Shown here piece after piece: positions 1 to 12,475 of a stretch of DNA of 64,000 nt (position 1 is its first letter; the number at the start of each line of letters is the position of its first letter). Below the pieces are notes generated by a model. The model had not been told where the DNA came from. It saw only the letters and a program-made list of their open reading frames with translations, and ran no database searches. Source of the DNA: Ananas comosus (taxonomy: Eukaryota; Streptophyta; Magnoliopsida; Poales; Bromeliaceae); contig NC_033635.1 in the NCBI RefSeq assembly GCF_001540865.1, positions 3,368,231 to 3,432,230 on the forward strand. The letters are read 5' to 3'. The translations under genes and the position numbers were made by a program.

Positions 1-575
1 CCATTTCATCAGCGACACTGACCAACACCTACCCGCCGTCACACTCCGCTTTCACCAACGGAGCTATTAACGTGATGGCGGAGTTAGTCGGCTTCCTGAA
101 GTCCTCGGGGATGCCGCGCAGCATGCTGTACGTGCACCTGTACCCGTACTTCGCGTACGCGGCCGACCCCGCGAACGTGCGGCGGGACTACGCGTTGTTC
201 AAGGCGCGGGAGCCGGTGGTGGTGGACGGGAACCTGACGTACTACAACCTGTTCGACGCGATGTACGACGGGTTCGCGTGGGCGATGGAGAAGATCGGCG
301 GAGAGGGGGTCCAGCTGGTGGTGGGGGAGACCGGATGGCCGTCGGCGGGGAATGGGGAGTTCACGACGCCGGCGCTGGCGCAGACGTACGTGACGAACAT
401 GTACCGCCACGTGGTGAACGACGACCGGACGCCGAAGAACCCGAACAAGGGGCTCGGCGGCGTGCTCGCCTTCGCGTTGTTCGACGAGGACCGGAAGCCG
501 GCCGGAGTCGAGCAGAACTTCGGGCTGTACTATCCGTCCATGCAGCCGGTCTATTCCTCTCCTTTCAGCTGCTGA
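1..575 (+). CDS. Glucan endo-1,3-beta-glucosidase (GH17), 3' part
   Basis: This is the C-terminal part of a plant glycoside hydrolase family 17 enzyme, which cleaves internal beta-1,3-glucan (callose or fungal wall) linkages in the wall or apoplast. The frame is open from base 3 to the TGA at 573-575, so the gene continues beyond the left edge; the internal GTG-ATG at 72-77 is not the real start. Visible family motifs are YPPSHSAF, YVHLYPYFAYAADP, the active-site signature VGETGWPSAG with the nucleophile Glu at 327-329, NPNKGLGG, FALFDEDRKP and EQNFGLYYP near the end. The proton-donor Glu would lie upstream of the window. There is no X8/CBM43 domain and no long C-terminal GPI extension: the protein stops soon after the catalytic barrel, as in short secreted PR-2 type enzymes. 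Third positions are very GC-rich. The exact subfamily cannot be set from this fragment. Confidence 0.95.
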   Translation, partial: ISSATLTNTYPPSHSAFTNGAINVMAELVGFLKSSGMPRSMLYVHLYPYFAYAADPANVRRDYALFKAREPVVVDGNLTYYNLFDAMYDGFAWAMEKIGGEGVQLVVGETGWPSAGNGEFTTPALAQTYVTNMYRHVVNDDRTPKNPNKGLGGVLAFALFDEDRKPAGVEQNFGLYYPSMQPVYSSPFSC

Positions 576-987
576 TCATTCCTTTTTTATGGTATGAAAT
601 GAGCATGCCCACTACCTGTGCACTCAAAAAGATGAAACATAAATCTTACATCGATTGATAATAAAAAAAATTTAATTTTTTGGATATACAGAGAGGAAAG
701 ATTTATGAACATTTTTGGAAGTAGTATTTGCCAGATTATATATTATGGGTGTGTAGATCTGTTATGTAATGTATGCAAGTGGAATGTATCCAGAAATAAA
801 TGGACAAAAGTTAATTTAGTGGACACCTGAGCTGACCCAGCTCTGTTTGGGGACTGCGCGTAAGTTTTTGTCTCGGAAAAAGAATCAGTTCTTTTATGTC
901 CAGTAGTTAGTAGTATGTTTATGATGGGAAATAACTAATAAAAGAGAAGGTGCTCGAGGTAAATAAGTTTTTTTTTTTTTTTTTTTT
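576..987. other. Intergenic, 3' flank of the GH17 gene
   Basis: AT-rich 3' flank. An AATAAA-like signal occurs near 795-800. A run of about 19 T at 969-987 abuts the MITE that follows. No coding potential or RNA gene is seen. Confidence 0.5.
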
Positions 988-1319
988 GGGTAAACTTCAA
1001 ATACCATCCGTGTAGTTTCATACTTTCTCATTTTAAAGTATATCAATTTAGTGCCCTGTAATTTTTTTTTTCTTTTTGTCAGTCCATACGTTAGTTTTTC
1101 GTTAAATCATACACAAAATACTTCGAAAATCCCACTTATAGTTTATCGAATATTCACTTTAGTATTTTTTAGTTTTAAATTTGCTACTGATTTAACGAAA
1201 AAAACACTAGTAGAGGGATAACAAAAAGAGAAAAATAAAACCATAGAATACGAAAATAATATATTTTAAACCACGGAATACTAAAATGAGAAGGTAGAGG
1301 ACTGGTATTTGAAGTTTTC
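988..1319. mobile_element. Degenerate Mutator-type MITE
   Basis: The ends are inverted repeats of the family seen elsewhere in this window: GGGTAAACTTCAAATACC on the left and GGTATTTGAAGTTTTC on the right. Between them are diverged copies of the family's 'cactttagtaccctgtggtt' type subrepeats on the left and their reverse complement on the right. No clean 9-bp duplication remains, so this is an old copy. The assignment rests on better-preserved relatives at 20286 and 61124. Confidence 0.75.
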
Positions 1320-1767
1320 TTTAGTAAGCCTGTGCAGGCCCCCTCCTAAGAAGCTCTTCCTCACCGAGGGAGACTCCATATTTTTTTTTTTTTATAAGCC
1401 TGAAGTCCAATGCATGATCCATATTCAACAGTTCAACAGGCATGACTCAACATACAAGATTATTAAGTAGATTCTCTCTTAAATTATTTATCTAATTATC
1501 TAAGTTCACAACGCATAGACCAAGATAAAATTTAGCACCGAATGTCAGAACTCGCAATTCCATTTGTTCATTAATCATTCACAGCAACACAACAAACTGA
1601 AAGCAATCTTCGAAACCCCTTAATATATACACTACTTGTTTGTTTCCAGAGGGTTCATTTCATACACTTTTAAAAGTCTACAATAATGTTAAATAAACAT
1701 TATTTCTAACCCTGCATACGACAAGCGGTCTTTGATTCCTCGAATAAAGAGATACTCAACCATACAG

Positions 1768-4700
1768 CTACTTCTCGTTGGGTACGAAGAAATCGAATGT
1801 GACATCAACGGTACCTGATGTTTCCCCAGTGTCCTTATATTCGATCCCTGTTATTTTCCCTATATAATTCTCTTCGGATTCTTGATATTCGGGTTTCACT
1901 CGCCGCACAGGAACTGTAACAGAATACACTGTACCGAGGTCAGCATCTGTCGAGACACTCAGTTGAACCTTATCCTGTGAGTCTATTTCGACGAATTCAG
2001 AAAGGGCTTGAACAATATTCTTCACGATCTTTTTCTTTGCTTCATCACTGACCGCACACCTGTCGGAGAACAGGATCATCTTAAGCCTCTGCTTTGCGAT
2101 TTGCGCATTGGAATTTCTTTTAACTGCTGGTGTGGGGAATAATATTTTCCAGGCCAAGCTTAGGCGATCAAAGAAGTTCATGTTGACTACATTGTGAAGG
2201 AATCCTTCAGCTTCTTGGTTTACAGTAGAGGGAGAAAGGGCATTTCTCGAAACTCCAATTTTCAAATTATAACCGCGCGCATGACCATGTTGCTCAAGGG
2301 AAAGCCATTTTGGAGCATACTTCTGATTACTGGAACCTCCATTATGAAAACCACCAAATTGTTTCTGCGTTGTGGCAAATATAAGCATAAATAAGCAAAA
2401 GAGGAAAAAAGAAAGATAAGAATGAACATCTAAAATTAGATGAATATAAGAACAAGATTTCAAAAAAGCTCTGTACGAATATTAATTCAACATAAAATTC
2501 ATGGCAGCACTAAAATAGTAGGACAGAGAATTATCAAGAAAGGAATTGCCCATAGATACAGAAAACTTCACACCTTTTCAAACAAATAAGTAAATAAGGG
2601 CTTTGGGCAAAGCTTTTGGAACCAATCTGAATAACCTGATATAATAAACAACGTTTCTTTCTCTTGGAGAAAAATATACTGTATAACTTGTTAGTGACAA
2701 ACAGCTGCATAAAGCCACACCAGCCCTATGCCGGCGACCAGTCAGATGCTTATTACGAGACCCTCTGTTTATTTATTTCTACTCTCTTCTTTCTCATTCT
2801 CTATCACTGTGTCTTGTTCAAATCCCTTGTCGCCCTATACATCAATCAAAGGGGAAAGATTGAGATTCGGGTTCCATGACTAGTATAAAGCTTCATAAGG
2901 AAACTTCAGCACTTCTCTTTGTAACTTCAGGTTTTATCAATGGTAGATTTGCATAGCTACTCTTCTTCCAGAAGTGCTACTTAAGATCAATATGAAATGA
3001 AATCAGATCCCACCAAGCACATATGATGAAGAAATAAATTTGAAATCAACTGACACTAGGGGTATTCTACTTATTAGGATCTCAAGTTGTGTCAGAATAG
3101 TACATTTTTGTATTACTAAATAAGATTACTGCTCATGCCACAAAAAATATGTAGCTGGTTCTTTATCTTGAGCATACACCTTTTTTCCTTCATAAAGACT
3201 CTGATTAGGTTCATCTAGTAACTACTAGATCATAAAATGTTTCACAGAGACATATTAAGCTGCTGTAAATGTTGGAAACCTAAGAAGTGATTACTTAATA
3301 GACTAACAGACTGATCAATGGCTTGAACTATGAAGTAGGTAGTTCTGATTGCTTATACTTATAGATGCATGTACGATTCCATATTCTGATGTACGGAAAA
3401 TGTGTGTTCTTATGTTGGTATCAACACAATCATGTGTAGTTCCAGAACAGAAAAGCAAATTTAAGCTATATGCTCTGAATTATAACATAAGGATGAACCA
3501 CAAGTTTCTCAAAATTAGTTTAGTCATGACAAATTTATCACATAGTTCAAATTAAGTGAAGAAAATCCATTTGCTACAGTTAAATAGGAATTGTTGTTTC
3601 TAAGAGGTGGGGATGATGATAACACCTCAATAGAAGAATATCTATCACAAAAGATATTACTGGTTGGGCTGAAATGAAATTGAGATAGCATGGTATATTT
3701 CGCTTCAAAAATTTTTTTAGCATTTGAATCTCTGGCTTTACAAGGTATGATAAAAGGACAGTACTGTGATCAAGTAGACTGCAATTTCTTCTTGATGTTG
3801 CGATAGGGGTCGATATGAATTAGCTAAACAAACTTCTGCACAGAAAAGCTGGTTTTAGCAGAAACATAATAAGATGTAGTAGGATATTGCCTATTATGCG
3901 TCAACAAGATCTAACTAATTCTCGGAGACCAAAAAGGAGTTGAATAGCAAATGAGATTGATGCCAACAATAGCAGCGTCTAAAGTTTCACAAAGAAGCAT
4001 TTGATGACAAATAAAAGAGAAGGAATCTAATACTTGTCAGCAGTAAGATAATACAACTCCCACCAAATTGTCTCCAAAATATGTGCAACATTACTTAAAA
4101 AGGGTCCCGAAGTCATAATTGAGGACAAAATGAATGCCCGAATAGTTAAAGGAGCAATAGTTAGATCTAGAAGCTTACACAGATCTCGAGCTTAATCAGC
4201 ATAAAAGAGGACTACTATAAGATTTCCCAGCTGAAAGTGTAATACATATAGTGATAATTGGTACACTGACTTTTGATTCTAAAGGCTAGCGATACAAGAA
4301 CTAATACTACATCTTCTTAGATTTATAGAGATACGCATGAGTAATGTACATTTATCATGTTCAAACATCGATACTAAAACAGTCAGTTACTTAAGAATCA
4401 CATGTCCAGGTGGAAAGAAAGTAAGCTTCAGAATAAATGCAAGATAGTTACTATTAATAATGCAAAACTCAGTGGTCCTTTCTCTAGACGAAAAAGGATT
4501 CAGTCCATTTGCGTACAATTAACTTAACAATCAGTAAAATTTCTTGAAAGAGGCAACAAGGTTCACATTGTCGGGGTTTTTCAAGAGTATTAAGAATACA
4601 CGGACAAAGATTCATGGTGGGAACAATAACTAACATGTACACGCCTGTAACCAAACAAAGAGAATTATGAGTAGCTGCTCGAGAGAACAACTCAAAATAG

Positions 4701-5520
4701 CCTAATCCAGTCGCAAATGCCTCTTCATCCCTCTGTTACCCTCGACTCTCTGCATTCGTCGAAGGGGTGTTTGGATTTAAAAAGTTGCGATTCGGCTATA
4801 AATCAAGTTTATTAAGAGTAGAAACATAAATAGTTAGTTTCGCCATCCATCATGAAGACGCAAAGAAGATTTGGTGGTTAGACTTGGGCTTAGTTTTTCG
4901 AAAACAAATTTCCTTTTGAAATGGTAAGAAGTCATCTTTCGTTAAAAAAAACAAAAAACAAAATACAAAAAACAAAACCTAACCTATGAATAGACTACGA
5001 ATCTCTCCGGCGTTATGTTAGTTAATGGCAAAATCAATATTTTTTTACTCTCACCAAACTTGATTTTAAACCGAACGACAATTACTGTCAATCCAAACAC
5101 CCCCCGAGTCTCCAAAAATGCTTCCGCAATTTTTTCTCTTTTACTCCCTAAATAAAGCTTTTATTACAAACAAGTAAAGAAATATACTGACGATGAAACC
5201 AGACATGATCGAACAAATCGAAAAGAAGAAAATTTAAGCGATTAATGTAGCTTTTTAGGTACATTCCCACTCAAATTTCTCCCTTCGCGATAGAAAAATG
5301 CGTATTAATTACAAATTCTACCATGAATGACCATGAAAATTTCGCAGGATACTCCTTTTTGAGAGGATTGCTCCAGATGCCCTAATTAGCACGTCAACGA
5401 AGATGAAGAAGAAGAAAAAGGATAGAAATGGGGTGTCACCATGGACGGAGGAAGCGCCTTGAGCGAGTAATGAGAGGCTAATGCTCCGAGAGGCTTCAGA
5501 TCGCCGTGAATCACCGCCAT
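1768..5520 (-). CDS. MINE1: Plastid division topological specificity factor MinE
   Basis: Homologue of bacterial MinE (Arabidopsis MinE1/ARC12), which acts with MinD in the chloroplast stroma to place the FtsZ ring. I model two exons: exon 1 at 5440-5520 (27 codons starting MAVIHGDLKPLGALASHYSL) and exon 2 at 1768-2364, joined in phase 0 across a 3075-bp intron (donor GT at 5438-5439, acceptor AG at 2365-2366). The product is 225 aa, close to Arabidopsis (229). The first 80 or so residues are a plastid transit region. Residues 91-103 (FFDRLSLAWKILF) are the membrane/MinD-binding segment, followed by AKQRLKMILFSDR (117-129) and the beta-rich dimer domain ending VPVRRVKPEYQ (178-188). The plant-specific C-terminal extension IEYKDTGETSGTVDVTFDF is present. 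The start was chosen because its reading joins exon 2 in frame and resembles other plant MinE N termini. An alternative first exon is possible but nothing else fits. Confidence 0.92.
2365..5439 (-). other. Large MinE intron
   Basis: A 3.1-kb AT-rich intron between the two MinE exons, bounded by GT-AG on the minus strand. No transposon ends, RNA gene or other coding sequence was recognised. The short open frames inside (for example around 2664-2879 and 3349-3555) have no recognisable protein features. Confidence 0.7.
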
Positions 5521-5689
5521 TTTCCTAGGGTTCCGTCGATCCTTCGTGGTCGGAACTCGGAAGCGACGAAGCGATCTCTTTTTTTCCTTCTTTTTTTTTT
5601 TTTTCCTGTAATATTTTTCCTTTTGTCTTTGGCGAGATGTGTCAGTGTAGAGAGAGAGATCCTAGCAACCCTAGTCGTACCTTGGTTCG

Positions 5690-6197
5690 GGTGGAACTGG
5701 GCCCAGGCCTAAACCAGGCCCGGGCCGATAGGCTATGATTGGGCCGGGTTTCTGATTTATTATTTTGGGCCTAAACCCGGTTTAAAAACTTAAACACCAA
5801 AATGTTTCGGGCTTATCAAAGATATCATTACCAACTAACCAGATATTTAGTTACATGTATTTCCCTATATAAGAAATTAAGGATATCTTATGTTATATAA
5901 ATAGTATTATTCTAAAGTCCTAATTATTTAGAAGTAAACTGATTTTTGATGTAAGCAAACTCCATTTTCGAACTTGTAAAAATAGATTTTATTTCAATTT
6001 GATAGATGTAAATAAATATGTGCTATTTTATAAATACATGGAGCGCTTCTAAATGAAGCCCGAGCCTTGGGCTTGGGATTGGACTAAGCCTTAATTTTTC
6101 TTAAATAGTGGATAAAAACCCGACTCAAAGCCCAAAATTTTATTCGGGCCGGGCTTAGACATAGTGTGGCCCGATCCAAAACAGGCCCAGTTCTAGC
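5690..6197. mobile_element. hAT-like non-autonomous element (GGCCC-rich termini)
   Basis: The stretch begins with GGAACTGGGCCCAGGCC and ends with GGCCCAGTTCTAGCC, an inverted repeat around an AT-rich interior. Multiple GGGCC/GGCCC motifs cluster near both ends, as in plant hAT MITEs. The boundaries are approximate and no 8-bp duplication could be matched. It lies just upstream of the MinE start, so it may sit in that gene's promoter. Confidence 0.5.
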
Positions 6198-7201
6198 CGA
6201 CCGGAGCTATTAAAGGAGATCCACTATGGCCATGACACCCCTCAGCTTTTTAAAAATTATACACGAGTCCCTGATTAAAGTATAGCAAAAATTAAAATAT
6301 TCTAGAGACCAACGCGAAATCTTTTCATAGGAAGCTTGTTATAATTTGCTTTATAAAATCTTGTTATAATTTTCCCCTAAAATGCTTGAACATCGAACAT
6401 TTACTATAATTTATCGTATAAAATTTTGAAAAATAAATCCTGGCTTCAGCACTGACGACCATATTTCTTCCGTTTTGTAGCTTGTAATTGTCTATAATTT
6501 TTCTCTTACACCAGGCAATTTTATTCTTTGTCAACTGATACAATCATACAAGTAGAACTACACACCACTTGTAATTGTCTTATCAGTTGCATCATTGTTT
6601 CTTCTCTTTATCTGATGGGTTTAGAAAAGAGATATGCATCCTCAATTGATTAGCTTCGTTTCTATGATAGTAAATTTAACCACAACTTGATGCAAGGAAT
6701 AGATCATAACGTTTTTAATAACGAAAAACAGATTTGGTAAAAGAAAATCGGTTAGAAGTTATTAACCACTATTCCATTCCCGTTTGAACCGGCATTGCCG
6801 CGAAATAAAACCTTAATTTTATGCTAGAATTCAGAATAGAAACTTCAACATTTGTGAGCTACTTTTCATCCATTTATAAACCGCACGGGAAATTACCCTG
6901 TACTTGGTAATTAAAAAAACAGAGCATTAAACTTAAAAGCCAATCCTGAACCACCAGTAGAGGCACAAACAATTAGTTTTAGAACACAGATAAATGATAA
7001 AAAGAATCAGATACTTATATACAAAAGTGCATAGAATTCATATAACATTGCACATGATTCATAGCCCGCAAACTTTGAATCAAATTCTGACATAGATCAG
7101 TTGAACAGACACTGACGAACAAAAATCTACGCTGCAAGCCATCGTAATGTCATGTTAAATTAGAAAGAGTTATCGGCATTGATGGTAGACAACAAAAGAG
7201 A
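6198..7201. other. Intergenic between MinE and the DUF538 gene
   Basis: AT-rich sequence between the 5' end of MinE and the 3' end of the DUF538 gene, both on the minus strand. No gene, RNA or clear transposon end is recognised. Confidence 0.5.

Positions 7202-7246
<45 letters not shown>
7202..7246. repeat. (AAT)n microsatellite
   Basis: About 15 uninterrupted AAT units, about 210 bp beyond the stop codon of the DUF538 gene and probably in or next to its 3'UTR. Confidence 0.95.
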
Positions 7247-7247
<1 letters not shown>

Positions 7248-7455
7248 GAACACTATAATAAAGATGTCTCCATGTACAAACATGCGAATGAAACAAGACA
7301 ATGAGGACTGAGAATAGTAACAATAAAGGTAAGAGTACCAAATTAAGAATCTTCTTTTGATGAGATCCAATGCTTCCATGTACAACTATGCCGATGAAAC
7401 AATACAATAAGGACTTGCAACATTAATGTAACGGAGAAGAATAAAGAGTAGCACC

Positions 7456-10242
7456 TTAAAAATCTTCCGCTGTGATCGAATCACGAGGGATCTCGTAAGC
7501 ATCTTTCGGCCGCAGCTTTTTCACCCCAGCCGTGAAGCACACCTTGTCGGACTTGTAACTCTCCACACCTACATGAGTGACTTTGACCCACACCATGAAC
7601 TTGGTCTTCATCCCTTCTATGTTGGCGAGCTTGCCCCTCGACAAGGTCCCCTTGACGCGGGACGCATACCTCACTACAGAAGAATCTTTGAAGCTGACCT
7701 CACAGGTTGAAGGCAGGTGAACAACCAACTTCGAGTTGGTTTCATCGAACTCGTAGGTTATGATGTTTCTAGGAAAGAGGCCCGGTGGGAGATTATACTC
7801 ACGGAGGAGGTCAGGCAAGGATTTCAGTGGTTTACCTAGAGAAAAATGAAAAGCACTAAGCCTTTAAAGAAGATAAAAAATGAGTAACTGAACATGCTCT
7901 AACTGATTAGAGAATCTATAGGGAAATATTTAGTAGCCTGTGTTGATAGAAAATGTCAACTTTTTGCACAGATGCTAAAACAATTATTAAAAGGTTATCT
8001 ACGCAAACAATTTGAAATGCAAATTTACTTGCCTTACAAAGCACTTTGCTTAAAATGCAACTTTTAGTCAATCAAGACTGGTAACTGTTAAAGAATATGC
8101 AACTGTAATGGAAAAGGAATACTAATCAGAAAAGGTCAATAATGGTTTTATTGAATTAAAAATAATGTCATTGGTTGCAGTTCAATGCTGTAGGATATGC
8201 CAAATAGTGGATACAAGAAGCCCACATTTTGCAAGCTGATATATAATGATTAACCATTAACGCACCTGAAAACATTATGAGTATAAACTATCCGTAAGTT
8301 TTGAAGAACGACATTTGGTTGATAACTAAATGGTAACCATATTTATAGTTAAATTTTTATAGCTCAAGAAAGTTTGATGTTCTTGCTCATATGTTAAAGA
8401 GGAAATATCAAGTTAATGGTCCACCTTACTAAGAAACTCAATGGCCAACCAACATATGAAATACAAGTAATGACAGATAATGTGGTAGCTGCACAACCCA
8501 CTTATTAAAATTTAGGTATCACGAGATGTGAGCCTTAATGGCTTTTAACAAGTCAAAACTTCAATCAACCCAAACTCGGAAAAGATCTGGGACGAGTTTA
8601 AAACTAGCTAATTAGCGAAAGGATATAATCAGCCTGGAGTGCAGAGTGATTTTTGAAGAACGATCATCAATAATATAGGACAGGAAAATGAGCTTTTGAA
8701 TTGGTAGACAGGGCAGCTCATAATGCTTTACAGAATTTAACGCTAGAGATCACAGCCTAACTCTGTTCAAGAAGAGAGGACAAAAAAGAAAGGGCAAATT
8801 TTCGTATTTGTATAAGAAATAAGCTCCAAAACAAGTGACTAGAAGGGTCATAATATAAGTTGGTTATCCCCATTTAACACTCATGAGTTACCAACATATA
8901 CCAAATCGATCAATTTTTTACATCACCTTAGACATTTACATGACCAATAGCTGCTTTTACAAACAAACATTAAGCTAAGAATCAATTTTTTACATCACCT
9001 TAGACATTTACATGACCAATAGCTGCTTTTACAAACAAACATTAAGCTAAGAAGGAATACATAATAAAGGATAATCAACACATATGTGAATGATCTATAA
9101 ATTTGGGAACCAAAAACAGAACCAAAAATATATATATATTTTGCATATAGGAGGAACTGTAACAAGACTTTAGTTACTTGACTAATAAGATAAGAAAAAA
9201 GGAGAGTTCGGAAACCAAATGGGAGCTTTACGAAAGGCAGGGGACCAACTAATAATGGAATTCATGAATACGATGTGATACCAACCAATCACCAATCATT
9301 CACAACCTTACGGAATCATGCTGCAGAAGCTCCATAATCGTAACATGGGTGCACATTTTGAATGGCATTGAGATAATAACTCAAATGTTATAGAGCAAAA
9401 GTACCAGATACATGAGAAAATAAATAAATAACATTATAAATTTAATCCTGTTACCATTATTCCCCCTTTTTGTTAGAGGGATGGAGTGTTTGCGCAAATG
9501 ATGGATTGCTTACGGTTTATACATCTACAATGAAAACGAATGCTTAGCAGTAACATAATTCAGTTCTTCGTTTTTTTTTTTGTTTTTTTTTTTGTTTTTT
9601 TCAAAGAAGATGTTATTCCATATGCACGCAGGGATGCATTGCAAGCTAAACAACAACAACAATAATAATACTAATAATAATTATAAGCACATCCAATAAA
9701 AGAATTTGTGAGTAAAAAAGAAACCAAAAGAAACAAGGGTAAGCTCTAAATTCTTTCATCCCCTACAAAATACTAAATCCATTGACAACCAAGATGAATC
9801 CAGAGTAGAGAGATTCGAACCTTTCAATTTCTCGAAGATCCATTTAGCTTTCTCTTCCACAGTGCTCGAGAAACGCTGCAAAATCACCGGAATAAACAAT
9901 TTTCACTATAGTTTACAAACCAAAAAAAAAGTAATCAAAATACCTACATCAGATAATCATAATTAAATGCAATGCATAAGAGACTCAACAGATCCCATAA
10001 TTTCGCCAAAAAAAATCTACTAAAAACACCGAAAAATTTAACCCAATCGATCTACATTGCTCCAAACAAACACCCTAAATCCCAACATAACACAAAAATA
10101 AAAACACAAAAATAGAAAAACAATCGAGATACTCTAATAATTCGTAGAAGCTCACGGAGAGATCTTCGCCGATGGAGGAGATCTCCTCTTTCGCCTTTCG
10201 CGAGATCCAAAAGCTCCCCACCTTCGTAAGCGCTTTCTCCAT
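7456..10242 (-). CDS. DUF538 family protein, At5g01610-like
   Basis: Member of the plant DUF538 family (At5g01610 type); its biochemical role is not settled. Three exons on the minus strand: 10156-10242 (29 codons, MEKALTKVGSFWISRKAKEE...), 9821-9875 and 7456-7835, all with GT-AG borders. Phases are 0 then 1, restoring the read-through EKLKGKPLKSLPDLLREYNL. The product is 173 aa, close to the Arabidopsis protein (170). The N-terminal part is helical (WISRKAKEEI; VEEKAKWIFEKLKG). The DUF538 barrel follows from PDLLREYNLPPGLFP through ITYEFDE, STCEVSFKDSSVVRYASRVKG, MKTKFMVWVKVTHV, VCFTAGVKKLRPKDAYEI. No signal peptide is visible, so it is probably cytosolic or membrane-peripheral. Intron 1 is 280 bp; intron 2 (7836-9820) is about 2 kb and holds a 72-bp tandem duplication. 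Confidence 0.92.
8909..9052. repeat. 72-bp tandem duplication in a DUF538 intron
   Basis: Two essentially identical 72-bp units, starting at 8909 and 8981, each beginning with ATCAATTTTTTACATCACC. They lie within the second intron of the DUF538 gene. Confidence 0.93.
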
Positions 10243-10608
10243 TAGAGCGATTCCCCTTTTCTTCGCCCTCTCCTTTGAATAAAGAGGGTGAGAAGGAGAT
10301 TTTTTTTTTTTTTTTTTTTTTTTTTGCCTTTTTTGGTTGAAGAAGCAGAGGCGACGAAGACGACCACACACACCCCAACACCAGTAAGGAGCGTAGCAGC
10401 GGCGCTCGCTTCAAAAAGACGCAGTGACAGTGAGATACTCTCTGCAGTGAAACCAGGATCGAGTAACGGGGTTGCAACACGGAACAGCTTTTTCCAACAA
10501 ATAACTAAATGACACGTGGCTTTTTAAAGCAGGATAGGAAAATTTTTGAACACCGTACTGCGTGTTTAATGCTCTATCTCCCGCTCAAGTTTTGTGACTC
10601 CTCTTTAA
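10243..10608. other. 5' flank of the DUF538 gene
   Basis: Upstream region of the minus-strand DUF538 gene, probably including its 5'UTR and promoter. It contains a run of 25 T at 10301-10325, which reads as A on the gene's strand. Open frames across the homopolymer are low-complexity artefacts. No defined promoter element is assigned. Confidence 0.45.
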
Positions 10609-11009
10609 GGGCGTGTTTAGTTTATAATTGGAATAAGAATGAAAAATTAAATTAAATTGCTTTGGAATGAAAAATGAAATGATGAATCATTCAAAAATAT
10701 TTGGTTTATTATTGGAATGAAAATTGGAATGAAAATTTAAAATTTTTGAAAGAGAGCTTTGATTAAGAGAGAGAAAAGTGATGAAGGGAGAGAAGGTAGG
10801 TGTTGATAAAAAAGGATTTTGAATAGTTTATTTTGGAATGAGCCAATACGGGATTCAAAGCCGGATTGGATCATAAATGGATTTGATCATTCCCATTCTG
10901 GAGTGGAATGGAAATCGGAATCCGATTTCTATAAAACAAACGGCAACTATCGAAATCAATGAATTCCATTTCGATTTCATAATCTAAAATAGGTGAACCA
11001 AACATACCC
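10609..11009. mobile_element. Tourist-like (PIF/Harbinger) MITE
   Basis: A 401-bp element flanked by direct TAA repeats (10606-10608 and 11010-11012). The ends are inverted: GGGCGTGTTTAGTT on the left; the right end read in reverse complement is GGGTATGTTTGGTT. A TAA target duplication and a GGG..TGTTTGGTT terminus are typical of PIF/Harbinger-derived MITEs. The interior is AT-rich and non-coding. Confidence 0.8.
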
Positions 11010-11589
11010 TAAGAGTGAAAATGGTTAGAATAAACTCTGATTGTATTTAATATCGAATATAAATTTTAAATTTTAATATTTGATGAATATTTATATTCAA
11101 ATTTATATTAAAAAATAAATAAATATAAATATGATTTTGTTAAAAAATTGGCTGTATTTGACTATTTTCGTCTCTATTTCTATTTGAACGTTCCATTTGA
11201 ATCGGATTAAGGCTTATTCTAGTAATACAGTGGCTCTAAGTATTATTTTTATTTGCTAAAATATTTAAAAAATTTTAAGTGTTTTTTTTTATTTTTTTCT
11301 TCACTATAAAATTGCAAGTTCAACTGTCATCATTAAATACGTAATTTTGACCACANTAAAAAATTTTAACTGTTTTTTTTTTTTTTCTTCTTTAATACTA
11401 TAAAATTGCAAGTTCAATTGTCATCATGAAATACGTAATTCTGACCACAATTTTATAGCTCAGAGGAAGAAATATTGAAAATGCATTTAGATTTGTTAGG
11501 CCGTCAAAAGTTTGGAAGAGATGGATTTAGTCTCCCCATTACTAAATTAGCTCTAAATTGTTGAGCTACCCAGCGAGGAGAATTGTATA

Positions 11590-12475
11590 AGGATATTTGG
11601 TAGGTGGGAGGTTTGAGAATAATCAAAAAGTGGCTATTCCAGAGATAGGTATAAATTGAGGTATAAGCGGGGATTAGATTATCTTTGCGTTTGGATGAAA
11701 ATTGGGTTATTTCTGAGAATAAAAAAATAGCGTTTGGTTAGATAAGATAGAATAAGAAGGATAGTAGGTTTTATAAATAAAAAGTAATTATATTATTCTC
11801 TTATTATATTTGAATTTGAATTTTTAAAATTTTAAATTTATATTTTTAAATTTAAAATTTTAACTTTGAAATTTTAAATTTTGAAATTTAAAATCTCAAA
11901 TTTTAAATTCAAAATTTTAAATTTTAAAATTCAAACTTTAAATTTAAGATCAAATTTAAATTTGAAAAATATAANAAATTTTTAATTTTTAAAATTTTAA
12001 AATAAAAATAAGGGTGGGAACAATTAATAAAAATAATTTATTATAATAAATTTATAAATTTTTTTAAATTCTACTTAAACTTAAATTTAATAAAAAGAAT
12101 TTATTATAATATTTAAATATAATTTATTAAAAATTTTATTATAATACTTAAATATAAATAATATGTATTAATATAGTACAATTAATAATTTTATAATAAA
12201 AATAATGTATTATAATATATAACATATTATATTTATTTAATTTAGTTTTAATTCAATTTATAATTTTAATTAAGTTTGAAATTAAGCATTGGAATAGCAC
12301 TATTCCATCAAAATGGTGGAATAGCAAATTCCTTGCTATTCTGGGATAATCGGGAATAGCAAGGTTTGACCGGAATAAAATATTCCGGCCAAATTTCACC
12401 CCGTTTGGCGGAATAGCGGGGATAAATTTCGTTATCCCCGCTTATCCCTCGAACCAAACGGGACCAAATATTATA
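11590..12475. mobile_element. AT-rich transposon remnant with GTTTGG termini
   Basis: A very AT-rich core (about 11760-12290, mostly short AAATTT/TTTAAA words) is flanked by GC-richer arms carrying 'aagcggggatta' on the left and 'ttatccccgctta' on the right, then CGAACCAAACGGGACC at the right end. This suggests a MITE of the same broad type as 21169-21849. Exact ends and a target duplication were not resolved. Confidence 0.45.
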
